Assembly (NCBI GenBank): GCA_027924585.1
Contig: BSBM01000370.1
Coordinates: 29,223,501 to 29,287,500, forward strand
DNA from: Larix kaempferi
Lineage: Eukaryota > Streptophyta > Pinopsida > Pinales > Pinaceae
Reading direction: 5' to 3'
Length of the DNA: 64,000 bases
Positions 1 to 11,000 of the stretch are shown here, piece after piece; position 1 is the stretch's first letter, and each line of letters begins with the position of its first letter. The position numbers and the translations under genes are program-made. The notes below the pieces were generated by a model, which did not search any database, had not been told where the DNA came from, and saw only the letters and a program-made list of their open reading frames with translations.

Positions 1-1430
1 GCATACTTTCATCTCCATGTTTTGGCTCACCCATCTTAACATTTGCAATACTCCATCAACAAAGTTTTCATCAATTACAAATATGAGTTTTCACTACTTT
101 GTGCAGGCTTTCAACTCCATGTTTTGGCTCACCCATCTTAATGGGTATGGATGAGGGTGGCCATGCACTTTCAATCCAAGATTCTCAACTATTTGGGATG
201 AAACATATTTGTTCAAGATCCTAGGTCAATTAAAACTATAGTCCACCTTTGTCTTCTTCAATTGGATCTTGATGTGAAAGAATTTAGGCATCTCTCTTTC
301 TTCTTTTACACTAAGACTACTCAAATTCAATTTTATTTGATCAAATATGGTAAATGTAATCATACCTTCAATGTTAAAATCGTTTTCCATCTTCTACTTT
401 GCATCTACAACAAGAAAAATATTCTTCTTTTGATGTTGTTTTGAGCATAGAAGGTGCAGTTTGGTGTGTAACTTCTAACAATTATCTTGGGTGTGGCTAT
501 TAACATTGTAGTTTTTGCAATGGTTGCTTGGGTACTTACATTCACGTGCAATGGTGTTTGTCTACTTACCTTTGCCTTTCCACTTTTCTTGGATTCTTGT
601 TGGCCTATCTACTTTGGTCCACTAGATTTTCCCTTCATTTGATCTCCCTCAATGCAACTTGCAACTTGCGCCTAGGCTTCATTAATAGAATTTGGTTTGA
701 AAAAAATCACATACACATCAAGGTTATTGAGAAATATACATAATTACATCACCTATTTTCAAAACTATTTGTTGTACCCTTGCACTATATGTGCTTGTTT
801 CTATTAAAAGAAATGCTATGGTATCTTCTATTATTTCTCGTAATCAAATGAGTTAAAATTATAAATTAATGAGATTCTTTAATGTTTATTATCAATTCAT
901 AAGTGAACAAACTCAACATCTTTTGAATTTATCTTTTTAATAAATGAAATTATATCTCAATTTTTTTAAATGTTAGTAATTTAAATCATTTTAAAATAGT
1001 TTAATATTTTAAAAATATTAATTCTATCTATTAAATAAATCTATAAATTTCAATAATATTCTACAAAATTTCAATTATCATAATCTAAAATCTTAATTTT
1101 CAACACAATATCATATGAATTTAAAAATAAATTAAATTTGTCTAATTAAAATCTCATTTCTCAACATAATCTTTTTCTAGTATCAATGAACAATGTCTAA
1201 AAACACAAAGATTTGCATTTTGGTGACTGGAATTGGGTAGCTCGATTCTGACAGAGTTCCATACGATTTTTAAAATGGGCTAAAATTCCTGAGGACATGA
1301 ATTTGGAACTCTGCGCCCACACCATTGGAACATTACCCACACCTAAAATTTCACCGAATTTATAGAGAAACTTTGCCCCAAAAAAACAAAAAAAACACCA
1401 AAAAAGTGGCAAAACGTTATAGTTTTAGCT
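1..1430. other. AT-rich intergenic DNA upstream of the Agenet gene
   Basis: No gene is supported here. A direct repeat of about 29 bp (core CATGTTTTGGCTCACCCATC) occurs near 17 and again near 118. From about 830 to 1190 the sequence is extremely AT-rich with no open frame of note. Small open frames (for example 262-444 and 528-743) show no recognisable domain and are treated as chance. Confidence 0.6.
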
Positions 1431-1438
1431 CCCGACCT

Positions 1439-1446
1439 TATAAATA
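1439..1446 (+). promoter_or_regulatory. TATA box of the Agenet/ENT gene
   Basis: TATAAATA sits in a locally GC-richer stretch about 540 bp before the start codon. A start site around 1470 would be expected from plant TATA spacing. The implied 5' leader (about 1470-1981) contains upstream ATGs, including one at 1560, so it may hold a leader intron or upstream open frames. The link to the gene is inferred from position and orientation. Confidence 0.6.
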
Positions 1447-1981
1447 GAGTGAGGCAAAGGCAAAACGCCATTGTGTCATATTCCAAAGGAGAGAATAAAA
1501 GCATCGAGACTCGAGCCACATTAATACGCTCCTCATGGATTGGAATACATTCAAGTATCCATGGCGATTGGTGAAGCTCAAACACAAATTACGTGCGGTA
1601 GATTGCTTTGTTTCATTAATTTGTCATTCATGAGTGCTCCAATCATAGAAAGTCAGATAACAGTGGAAGAATACGTTTACTTTGACTGGTTCATTCATCC
1701 ATTTCACATTAGTTGCTACTGGACTTTATTAAAAAGAAATTGCAATGCAATCCTTGCACAGAATATTCCATAAATCAGTGGGCTGGGCTGCTTCAATGCA
1801 GCATGATAGCTTGATTTACTGTTTTGGGTACTGCAGTCATTGCCTGGTTTTGATACCCATTGGTTATTTTTCGCTTAAGATTTGCTAATCTTCTTGAGGG
1901 TTTTACTGCTTTACTAGTCATAGCCATTCTTGAGGGGGTAGCGGTATTTCATTGGTGGTTTTGGTCCTTCGGGGTGTAAGG

Positions 1982-4900
1982 ATGAAGTTCAAGGATGGTA
2001 TGAGCGTGGAAGCGTGTAGCCTTGAGGCTGGTTTTGAAGGAGCTTGGTTTGAGGCTATTATTATGTCCTGTGAAGGGGGCTTCTGTAAGGTGCTGTATGA
2101 TAAATTTGAGACTGATGATGGGGACCCTCTGGTGGAGAGCCTGGATTGCAGTCAAATAAGGCCTCGTCCTCCTCACTCCAACATCACAAATTGGGCGATT
2201 GGTGATGGAGTTGAGGCTTTTGAAACTGATTGTTGGTGGAGAGGGGTTGTGTCCCAGGTTCTGCCTGGCCAACAATACTCTGTATATTTTCCAGATACCA
2301 AGGCAGAGTGTACATATCACCGATCCAATTTGCGTTCAAGGCAGGATTGGCATGATGGGAAATGGTATGGCGTGCCTTTGTCCCCACAGGTACCCTCCTT
2401 TTTCTTTTTCTTTACCCACTTCTGTGTTTTTATTATATGTTTAAGTATGAAAGTTGTAAGCACCATTTAAATATTAAGCTAACAAAAGGTGTGTGCTTGC
2501 ATGCACCTATGTAGAAAGTGTGTGCCCACATGCAAGAGTGTGTGTGTGAGTTTACAAATTCTTGTCAATGGGAAAATGCTAGAATTTACAGCTTCTGCTT
2601 TTTTCGCCTGCGTGCATATAGGCGATGCTTGAAGTGCTTTATCTGAACCTAGGTTTGCTGTCAATCCAAATTTGCTTTGGTTATTCTACCATATAAATCT
2701 GCCATACTCTGTAATTTCATCTTAGTTTTGGACCTGATCCACTTCCTCTCTGCTTGCTGTCTTGTCCGAGTGAATGTCTGGTGCTGATTTCATGTGGCCC
2801 TCTGAGTCATTAAGGGTTTGCAGAGTTTCAGGTGATCTCTTTCCGCAGTTTGAGTTCCTTTGAGGATTGCCAACGCTTCTGCCTGGTTATGTATTTTCTC
2901 TAATATTGCACACTATTCTTTTGCAAATTCTTCTATCAGGAGTTTTTGTGACCCCTCCTTTCCTGATGGGCCAAGATTGCCTCTCGATCCTGTGTCAAAG
3001 AGAAGTGTATATTTTGTCTCTGGATCCATTCAATGATATAATTATTTGGATGGATCAGTCTGATATGTGACTCTCTTTTGAACTGTTTTGAGGCTGGTTT
3101 CAGCTTTTCATGAGTACATCGGTTTCTATTGATTATACCCCAAACCTGAAGCCCTCTTCTTTCATTGATGTTAGGTTACCTTTGTTCAGATTGTCGGCTA
3201 GTTTACATGCGACTGTTTCCCTAATTAAGCTTACACTTGTTTGGTACAGTCATAGGGCTTCCTGTCTTTGAACATTTGAGCATTCCTTGCCAGCCATTTA
3301 TTTCAGGAAACTATCCTTGGAATGATGAACCACAGTGCTTTGATCGGGGGGTGTTCTTGAGGTCTCTAGGCTATGGGTTATACCAGTTGCTATCAATGTT
3401 GCTGTATATTCTGTCATCTGTCTTTTTATTTCCCCGAGGCTAATTCAATATATATTTTATTTTCTTGTTCTTCCTGTCGTTCATTCAGATTATATTGGTT
3501 TATGGGTATCTTTATCACTTGACCAAGTTACTTGGCTAGTTTGACCAATTTTGATATATCTTGATCCACTTTTATTGTGTTTTTTCAAGCTTTGACTGAT
3601 TTAGACCAACAGTTTCCCATTTAAGTATTTTGAATTGAATTATTTGATGAGTTTTATGCCGATTATGATTTTGTCTACTAATCATACTCTAGTCTGAGTT
3701 ATGTGCCCATGCTTTGGACATTACTTCAATTTTTCAGTATTTATAGACTTTCTAACTCTCCAATTTTTTGGTTTATAGTGTGCATACCAAGGACCAAAAG
3801 TGATTAGAAGGTGGAATGGTTATAACAATTTGTGTGAGATTTATTGTGAATAGGTTTAAGAAATGTTGGTAATAAATTGCAAAATTTACTGTGTGGACCC
3901 ATGCTTTAAAATAGAAAGAAAAATATCAGGGATGGCTGGGGACATCTGCAAGGAGTCCCCCCGTCCCCAAAACATAGGAAATGCAGGGGACACACCCTCT
4001 TTGGAACACTAGTTTGTATTGACTTCTGAGATTGAAGGCTGGAACTTTGTGCCTATGTGCCTAAATATACATAGTCTCACTGTCACACTACGTTTATATT
4101 AGATTCTGTAAAGGATTGAGGATTGCTGGGGTTTCTCTCTCTATATTTGCTCTTTTATATTGTTCATGCTTTAGTTGTTGAAACGAAAGATGGTTCTTCT
4201 ATGCTTAGTTGTAAGTGGCATATATGATAAATATTACATTCCCTCTGTACTTTTCTACTGTCTGCTTTCCTTGAATTTCAGGAGGCATCCCTAGGTTGTG
4301 AACTCATGTTAGTAGCATGGATTTTTTTTCTTAAGATGTTTCCTCCTTCAATTCATTAACTCCTACATGCGTGAACCTTTTTTGTAGGCAAGAAGCCAAA
4401 ACATAGTTCGTATAAAGATTCCTGTAGTTCCCAATAGCCTGGAAACTCCTTTGGCTTCTTCTACCCCTGAGGGGCTGAATACCGGTGCATCATCCCAAAG
4501 CATGCGTGTAAAAGTGAAGAGAGATGTGGAACCCAAGCCACGATTCAATATGCAAGTGAAGAACTTTTCAAGAAACTTCAGTAAAGCAAGTAAAGAATTT
4601 GATGACAAAAGGAGACTCACGGAAGAAGCAGAAATACCATCATCAAGGAGTCAAAAATTTCTGAAACTTTATAATGCTAGGAAAGAAGGTTCGGGATGGT
4701 GTAAACCTTTTGTTGGTGGAAATGCATTGGACAATGCTTTACCCCTGTATAAGGGAAGTGATATCCTTCCTTTTGATAATAAAGCATTTAAAAGAGGACA
4801 TGCTCTCAAGAAAAGGACAAAAAGCATAGATGAGGATTCTCCATATGAAGAAAGCTACAAAGTGACAAAATCAAGGTGTTCAGAGTGGGCAAAAGCCACA

Positions 4901-5320
4901 TGCCAGACACAGATAGAGATCCCAAAGAATGTTGGAAATTCTTTTGAACCTCATGCGGAGGGCATTTTGTTTGGTGGTTCTGTAATGGACATAGAAAATA
5001 AAAAGTGTTCTCCTTCAACTGATGGAAGTTGCATTGCTTTTGTCCATTCATCCCGGGATAGAAAAACTGCTACCAAGTATTGGTCTGCCCATGACAACAA
5101 TCAAAAGAACAATGGCGTTGACGTTGAAGATGAGAGCAAGCTAACCATGCACAAATTGGAAGCAAATGCTTATCGTTCTGTGTTACATGCCTTCCATGCC
5201 CAAGGTTCACTAAGCTGGGAAAGAGAGGCTTTACTAACTAAACTTCGCTTTAAATTAAATATTACTTGTGAAGAACACAGGCTTGAGCTGGAAAAGCTTG
5301 CTTCTGAACATCAATTGTAA
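1982..5320 (+). CDS. Plant Tudor-like Agenet protein with C-terminal ENT domain (two exons)
   Basis: Exons are 1982-2389 and 4388-5320, giving about 446 residues. The donor CAG|GTACCC and acceptor TTTGTAG|GC join in phase 0 and keep the frame open. The start is the ATG at 1982 (MKFKDGMSVEA), because plant homologues begin with a similar MRFKKG-type sequence. Residues about 1-70 and 75-130 form two Agenet (Tudor-like) repeats rich in W, Y and D/E (GAWFEAIIM, WWRGVVSQVLPGQQYSVYF). The middle is Lys/Ser-rich and low in structure, with a basic HALKKRTK patch that could be a nuclear signal. The last 60 residues match an ENT domain (HKLEANAYRSVLHAFHAQGS, then WEREALLTKLR). The order Agenet then ENT fits the plant Tudor-like proteins of the At4g32440/At2g25590 type, while the EML proteins have ENT first. 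The family is thought to read histone marks or bind chromatin partners in the nucleus. No stop or frameshift is seen, so this is probably functional. Confidence 0.85.
2390..4387 (+). other. Intron of the Agenet/ENT gene
   Basis: This 2.0-kb GT-AG intron is T-rich, as plant introns are. Near 3930-4000 it carries a patch with repeated GGGGAC and GTCCCC words that may be the end of a small DNA element. No second gene is supported inside it; the small open frames here match nothing I recognise. Confidence 0.7.
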
Positions 5321-5442
5321 ATGTAATCTTAGTGACAGCATGGATTGTACATATAGCTTCTCTCAAAGGAGGCAGCTCGCACCCACTTGAGAATTTGATC
5401 AAATGAAATTTTCATGCAGATCTATTTCGCTAAAGTAGAGCA

Positions 5443-5752
5443 AGTGTACTGCGACATGTTGATAGTCCTTTGTATATTTGTCTTCATAATGAGATGATCT
5501 CTGTCCATGCAGAGCACATCTCTAGCTCTATATGCAAACTCAGCTTTTCTGATGAATTTTTAGCGCTTTATGCAATCTCAGGTTTTCAAATTCATGTGAG
5601 ATTCAATTTCAAAATTTTGTAATAGAAGTGTATTGCCACATGTTGATAGTTCTTTTTATATATGTTTCATAATGAGATGATCTCTGTCCATGCAGAGCAC
5701 ATCTCTAGCTCTATATACAAACTCAGCTTTTCCGATGAATTTCTAGCGCTTG
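5443..5752 (+). repeat. Tandem duplication, 184-bp unit, downstream of the Agenet gene
   Basis: The stretch from ACATGTTGATAG at 5454 to about 5571 recurs from 5638 to 5752 at about 90% identity. It includes the shared block ATGAGATGATCTCTGTCCAT. The second part of the unit (GCAATCTCAGGTTTTCAAAT, near 5572) recurs once more at about 6068. The duplication lies in the presumed 3' untranslated or flanking region. Confidence 0.85.
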
Positions 5753-5947
5753 ATTGTACCAAGTGAAACGAGGTGCTCTACAGTCCAGTATGGGGAGATC
5801 TTCTAACATGTGTGATGTAGCGTTACATCTAATAAAACGTAAAAAGTATTTGGAAAGTATTTAAAAAAATCCATGTTGGTTCATAAATTAAATATTATGA
5901 AAAGTAATTAAAAAATAGATGTTCATTTATAAAATAAAAACTTAAAA

Positions 5948-6051
5948 CTTAAACCCGGATCTATCAATCAAAAGAGATCAAATTTCTTGAATTTAAATTT
6001 ACACCTCAAGAAATTGGATCCCTCTCGGTGCTTGATAGATACAGGTTTAAG
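5948..6051. repeat. Imperfect inverted repeat (MITE-like hairpin)
   Basis: The left arm (5948-5990, starting CTTAAACCCGGATCTATCAA) pairs with the right arm (6002-6051, ending TTGATAGATACAGGTTTAAG). Arms are about 45 nt with a few mismatches and a short AT-rich loop. This could be a MITE remnant or a small-RNA hairpin; no target-site duplication was recognised. Confidence 0.65.
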
Positions 6052-6427
6052 ATGGATCTATGCTGATGCAATCTCAGGTTTTCAAATTCATGTGAGATTC
6101 AACTTCGAAAGTTTGTAATAAAACTGACTTCATACTTTTTTGTCCCAGTTATGATATCTATTAACATTTCGCACTTTTCACAAAGAAAATGATGATGTGC
6201 CTGCCCCTAAATTAGACAGTTTTTATACTTTTTAATAACTTGAATATGCATCACGCTAGGTTGTAAGGAGTGCACCAGGTTGTAAGGATCATATCATATA
6301 TAGTAACGTACACTTCTAAGTGTTTCTGATCAAAAGCTTATTTATGAAGCTTTTGTAGGTTGTTGACATACATGGGCACATTACCCTGCTTGTGAAATTA
6401 GACCCAAACCCTTGGGGTGTAAACCTA

Positions 6428-6990
6428 AACTTACATAACAACCATAACCCTGACTTTCTGACCAAATATTTAGGTATTAACATAATGGTCTCATTAGCCT
6501 CCTTTTAGACCTGCTTCGATCGACTACTAGCACCCTTTCATACCTGTAAAAGTACTGCAAAGCCCACACCTTTCACCTTCTCCGTAATGTCCACCTTTTT
6601 GCTTTTTCCATCCCATACTTTCTCTTCTTGTAGCTACGGATATTAGATCGAGAGCATGCATTACGGGACTTTAGTGGGGCTTGCATCAATGAAACTATGA
6701 TGATTTCTAGGCAGGATCGATAAGTGGCTTCCGCTGTACTTGCAATACACAACACCATTAGCAGATACAAAGAAGTTTGGACAAAGTAAAACATAGTATC
6801 CACTATGGCAGCCAAACTTACATAACAACTGTATCCCTGACTTTCTGACCAAGTATTTAGGTATTAACAAAATGATCTCATTAGCCTCCTTTTAGCTGTA
6901 CTTGTAATACGCACAATTAGCAGATACCAAAGAAGTTTGGACCGAGTAAAACATAGCATCCAAAAAGGAACATGGTATCCACTATGGCTG
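6428..6990. repeat. Interleaved local duplications
   Basis: The segment 6428-6512 (containing CCCTGACTTTCTGACCAA) recurs at 6814-6897. The segment 6735-6806 (TAGCAGATACAAAGAAGTTT) recurs at about 6905-6990. No gene is supported between 6060 and 7080; this part is decayed repeat DNA. Confidence 0.75.
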
Positions 6991-7080
6991 CTACTTAGAG
7001 TTCCAAACAGATTGTTAATGGCTCCTAGACTGCAATGCTTCAAAATATTTCGAGGTTTTTCTAGGCACAGTCAACAAGGC

Positions 7081-7845
7081 ATCCATAGACATTGAAAATT
7101 ATCGTAGTTACTTCAAAACTTTTCTACACAATTTCATGGACATGATAAGCATTCGATACATTGATAAATTGTATCAGTGATTTTTGTACTTCAATTTATA
7201 AATAGAATGCTTATCGGTGCAACAAAATATGCAACTACGCATATTGTTGCTTGCAAGAAGATCGTGCAACATATAGCTGAAACTCTGGTAGTAAAAACAG
7301 TGATAAATTAGAATTCGAAGCTGCATGCAGAGGTATTTCAAACCCTGGGGAGTTATCTCTTGTCAAGGATCCAAGGAGCAATCAATAGAATGTGCACAGA
7401 GAAATGCAAAGAGTTTGCTTTTGGAGGCTGCCTAAAATAAACCTTTGAAGGAGAAGATATTATCCATAGACATTGAAAATTATCCTAGTTACTTCAAAAA
7501 ATTTCAACACAAGTTCATGGGCAGGATAAGCATTCGATACATTGATAAATTGTATCAGTGATTTTTGTACTTCGACTTATAAATAGAACGCTTATCGGTG
7601 CAACAAAATATGCAACTACGCATATTGTTGCTTGCAAGAAGCTCGTGCAACATATAGCTGAAACTCTGGTAGTAAAAGCAGTGATAAATTAGAATTCCAA
7701 GCTGCATTCAGAGCTATTTCAAACCCTGGGGGGTTTTCTCTTGTTAAGGATCCAAGGAGCAATCAATAGAATGTGCACAGAGAAATGCAGAGAGTTTGCT
7801 TTCGGAGGCTGCCTAAAATAAACCTTTGAAGGAGAAGATATTATC
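7081..7845. repeat. 381-bp tandem duplication containing a hairpin
   Basis: Unit 1 is about 7081-7461 and unit 2 about 7462-7845. They differ at only a few positions. Each unit contains TATAAATAGAA, and about 10 nt downstream a stem-loop GCAACAAAATATGC-AACTAC-GCATATTGTTGC. It also holds a second short dyad (GATACA, 9-nt loop, TGTATC). There is no coding potential. The conserved TATA-plus-hairpin arrangement is unexplained. Confidence 0.85.
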
Positions 7846-8177
7846 ATTTTTCATCCCTTGCTTCTAAGGCTTCCTCTAATCAAACAAAAATAGGCAATGG
7901 TACTTGAAGTAGTAATACTGAAAAGAAGATACAAGTATAACCTGTATGCATGATATGTGAATACAGAGTCTATAGACAAACAATGTATCACCTAGTTGAA
8001 TTTGTGGTGCAAGAAAGCTTACCTATAACAGGTCATACCAATTGCTTTTTCAGATTTCTCTTATGTTTCTATATCTATTAGCAGAAACAAAAAAAATGAA
8101 CTCTTTCTTTTCTGATCCAAAATACTCGACCAACCTGCCACCAGAGGAGGTTGGTGGAGGATAGGTGGTCCACCAAC

Positions 8178-8310
8178 AGAGCCAGAGGCATCAGTAACTC
8201 CACCATCAGAGCCAAAGGCATGATCAGTGCCTCTACCACTAAAGCCAAAGGCATGATCAGTGCCCCTACCACTAAAGCCAAAGGCAATATCAATACCTCC
8301 ACCAAATAAC
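8178..8310 (-). repeat. 33-bp repeat encoding Gly-rich 11-mers
   Basis: GCCAAAGGCA recurs at 8211, 8244 and 8277, with a related unit near 8181. On the minus strand each unit encodes FGFSGRGTDHA. It lies at the 3' end of pseudogene copy A. Confidence 0.8.
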
Positions 8311-8464
8311 AATTTAGTAACCAACATCTAGTATATCTCTCTACTAGGAGTCATATGACCCGATGTGACGATCTCATCTATAGTAGCAATAACTTAACTA
8401 GGTGTCACAACTGGTGGGTCGGCTACTAGAAGAGGAGAGGGTGGTCGCTCGGCTAGTGGAGGTG

Positions 8465-8660
8465 GAGATGGTGGACAATTGGCCTGTAGAGGTGGGTCAC
8501 CCAATGGAGGAGGAGATTGTGGTCAGTCAACCTGTGGAGGTGGGTCAACTTGTGGAGGAGGAGATGGTGGTCAATCAACATGTGGAGGTGGGTCGGCTTA
8601 TGGAGGAGAGGATGGTCGATAGGGATGTGGAGGAGGAGGTGGAAGTGGAGGAGATGGAGA
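8465..8660. repeat. 48-bp GA-rich minisatellite
   Basis: GAGATGGTGG-type units start at 8465, 8513 and 8561, with a shorter one near 8607. The plus strand is Glu/Val-rich and open. The minus strand is Pro-rich and fits the gene orientation given by the intron. The related repeat in copy B has a 57-bp period. Confidence 0.85.
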
Positions 8661-10089
8661 ATCACCACCCGAAGGTGATGAATTGAATGAAGAAGATTGA
8701 ATGTGATTGTGAGCCCTCATCCTCTTGAGTAGGCTAATTGCACCGACAATATGATGCATCAACAACATATCACATGGAAGGGTTACCCATATCGGTGAGA
8801 GCTTTGGGTCTCGTTTGATCTGGATAGCACGTTCTAGATGCAGTTCGTGTCAAACCATCAAACCACATAACTAATCGACCACCTCTTGATGGAATCTATG
8901 ATCTAGCCTACGTCACGAGCCTGGACTCTATATCAAAGGTAGTTGATCAACCTCAGCCATCTCATCGTCAAGTTGGGGAGGCGCAACCCCGTTATATGTG
9001 CCAATATCTGCAAAATAGTAGACAACGATAATTAGACAATTTAAATAAAATGTTACAATAAGTCACATGTGCATTAAATAAACTAATAAATTTCAACTAA
9101 ATTAATCAAAACATAACGCTAATGTTACCTCTAGCATGTAGTGGCTCATTATGGGTAAATTACATGTTTATACATCCTCACCAATCCATCCCTACGTACA
9201 AGTACTGCACAGGGTCCATGGTATGTTCATCCTCACTGAAGAGCATCTTCAGTACCTTTAGAGTGATCCTACATGGGAACTTCAACTAGCCCCTCTTGGG
9301 AAACATCTTTCCCCACATGCGCATAAGCACATTGGTCATCAACCTAGAGAGTTGTGGTCAAATGAGGGCCCAATGGCCGAAAACCTCTCAAAAAATAAAC
9401 AAAACAACTCTAAAGCAAATGGGAAGCCTACTCTCCCATCAAACATAGTGTGACATCAATCCAAAGCAAAACAAAATTGTCACAAAAAAATGACAGACCC
9501 CCTAATACATCTAGGTGTCTGCACTAAAGAATCTACACAATGCAAAAGGGGTCAACTAATGCAAATGCCCATCAGAGGTGTGGTAGGCCACTGTCATGAC
9601 CATAAGCAAGAGGCACCTAACCTCCTCTACACCAATCATTTTTAAATCCAACTGGCCACCAACAACCTGGAATCGAGAAGGTGTAGTGATGTCCCAACTA
9701 ACATATGTATGAACATATGCTAACTGAATTTCTCTCGAAACGCTAGGTGGGAGATCAAGGAACTCGGGAAAATCCTCCCCTCCTAAACAACCTAGTAATG
9801 AAATATATTTCTTCCTCTCTGGGTTGGAACCACAGATCGGGACCAACTCTAAATGCTTGTGATCCCACCGTCGGATCCACTATCCCAATAATGTCGTGTT
9901 CCCCCTAAGTGATGTTTCCTCCTCATAAAACTTGAAGAGGCCAAAAGTATACAAGAACTTACAAGTATGAACTGAAATAGTGCGAGGTTACAAATCCCTC
10001 TCCCTCTCTCTAGCTTTGTTGTTGTCTTTGATTAACATACAACATTAATGTATTATGCACACACACACACATATCAATAAAAAAGGTTT

Positions 10090-10311
10090 TGTCAGTTGGG
10101 TGTAGCTTGGGTGGTTGGGAGGAATGATTGTAACCCTCCCCACCCAGGATTAATTCCTGCAACTGACATGTTGAGCTCTTAAATGAGCATATTGTTGTAT
10201 TTACCTTGAGCTTTGAAGAATTTGGCTTACCTTGGTTAACATCCTCGAAATGAGGGGAAGTATCAGGTTTCCCCAGAATATGTATTTTTGAGAAAGAAAG
10301 AAAAAAATTTA
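10090..10311 (+). mobile_element. tRNA-derived SINE (plus strand)
   Basis: The head resembles a Pol III tRNA promoter: an A-box-like GTAGCTTGGGTGGTTGGGAG followed about 30 nt later by a B-box-like AGGATTAATTCCT. The tail has a short hairpin GGGGAAGTATCAGGTTTCCCC and ends in an A-rich stretch after TTTTTGAGAAAG. The same head occurs in a SINE at 44961-45196 and the same tail hairpin near 17530. No clear target-site duplication was seen. Confidence 0.6.
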
Positions 10312-10379
10312 AATGAGTGTTTTTTATTTATCTAAATACAAATTAATTTTTTTTCAAAAAAAATAAAAGCATTAATCGA

Positions 10380-10880
10380 TGTGCGTTGAAAACATTAACG
10401 CACCGTCAATGGTGTGTAAAAATCCCGACCAGACCGCACACGATGCGTCAAAACTCATAAAGCAACAATCATGGTGCACTTATAATAACAAAGCGCACCA
10501 TAACTAGTGTGTCCCTACTGGTCCACATCGGTTAGGTCTTATTGGAATTTTTATTCTTGAAAACCTGATGTTCATATAAAACTATAACACACCCTTAACA
10601 ATGCGTATCAATAACTAACGCACCATTCATAGTGACTACAATATCATAGGCACACCGAAAATTTTGAATAAACAAAATTCTAGTCACTGGTGTGGATAAA
10701 TAAAGACACCAATTACGATGTGAATAATTATCAAATGCGCATTGGTAGAGGAGCTTAATAGGTGGAAATTATTGTACCATGTACGATGCGTTAATAGTAG
10801 AACGCATTGGTAATATTTTTTAAAATATGTACAACTTTGCGATACGATACATTCTCTATTTCCCACCATTTAGGGTGGCA
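10380..10880. repeat. Degenerate GCGCACC/GGTGTGC motif field
   Basis: Short words such as ACGCACC, GGTGTGT, GCGCACCA and ATGCGT recur every 20-50 bp in both orientations, often as dyads (ACGCACC near GGTGTGT). A similar field flanks the inverted copy at 43670-44760. This resembles the subterminal motif clusters of some DNA transposons, but no terminal repeats were found. Confidence 0.45.
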
Positions 10881-10898
10881 AGCAATATCGATATCGAT

Positions 10899-10932
10899 CC
10901 CGCAGCAGAGTGTTTAATGCTTTTGCTGCGGG
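10899..10932. repeat. GC-rich hairpin, copy A
   Basis: CCCGCAGCA (10899-10907) pairs with TGCTGCGGG (10924-10932) around a 16-nt loop. A 25-bp tandem duplication (GGTTTTACTAACGGTATGTC, twice) follows at 10932-10980 and is present once in copy B. The hairpin is at the edge of the duplicated segment, so it may be an element terminus. Confidence 0.75.
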
Positions 10933-11000
10933 GTTTTACTAACGGTATGTCAGTGTGGTTTTACTAACGGTATGTCAATGCTTACAGTACAGCACAGTAC

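Larger units (their letters stand above)
8061..9850 (-). pseudogene. Decayed gene of an unrecognised repeated family, copy A
   Basis: Reading the minus strand from 9850 down gives a broken frame. The first part includes EDFPEFLDLPPSVSREIQLA near 9760. A later part reads WGKMFPKRGQ then SEDEHTMDPV near 9280-9200. An intron (donor AG|GTAAC near 9127, acceptor TTTGCAG|ATATTGG near 9012) is followed by GTYNGVAPPQLDDEMAEVDQ. The frame then becomes Pro-rich from a 48-bp repeat and ends in a Gly-rich 11-residue repeat (FGFSGRGTDHA). Several stop codons interrupt it. The copy at 62.4-64.0 kb has the same order of motifs and the same intron position, which shows that this was once a gene. I do not recognise the family; a plant transposon gene is the likeliest explanation. 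Confidence 0.55.

Noticed and set aside
3930-4000. GGGGAC/GTCCCC-rich patch as a DNA transposon
   Set aside because: The words are suggestive of a hAT-type end, but no paired terminus or target-site duplication was found in the intron.
8402-8686. Glu/Val-rich plus-strand protein (and its counterpart at 62557-62790)
   Set aside because: The conserved intron and motifs of both copies place the gene on the minus strand; the plus frame is a shadow of the GA-rich minisatellite.
10095-10165. A tRNA gene
   Set aside because: A- and B-box-like words are present, but the sequence does not close into a cloverleaf with a paired acceptor stem, and it continues into a SINE tail.
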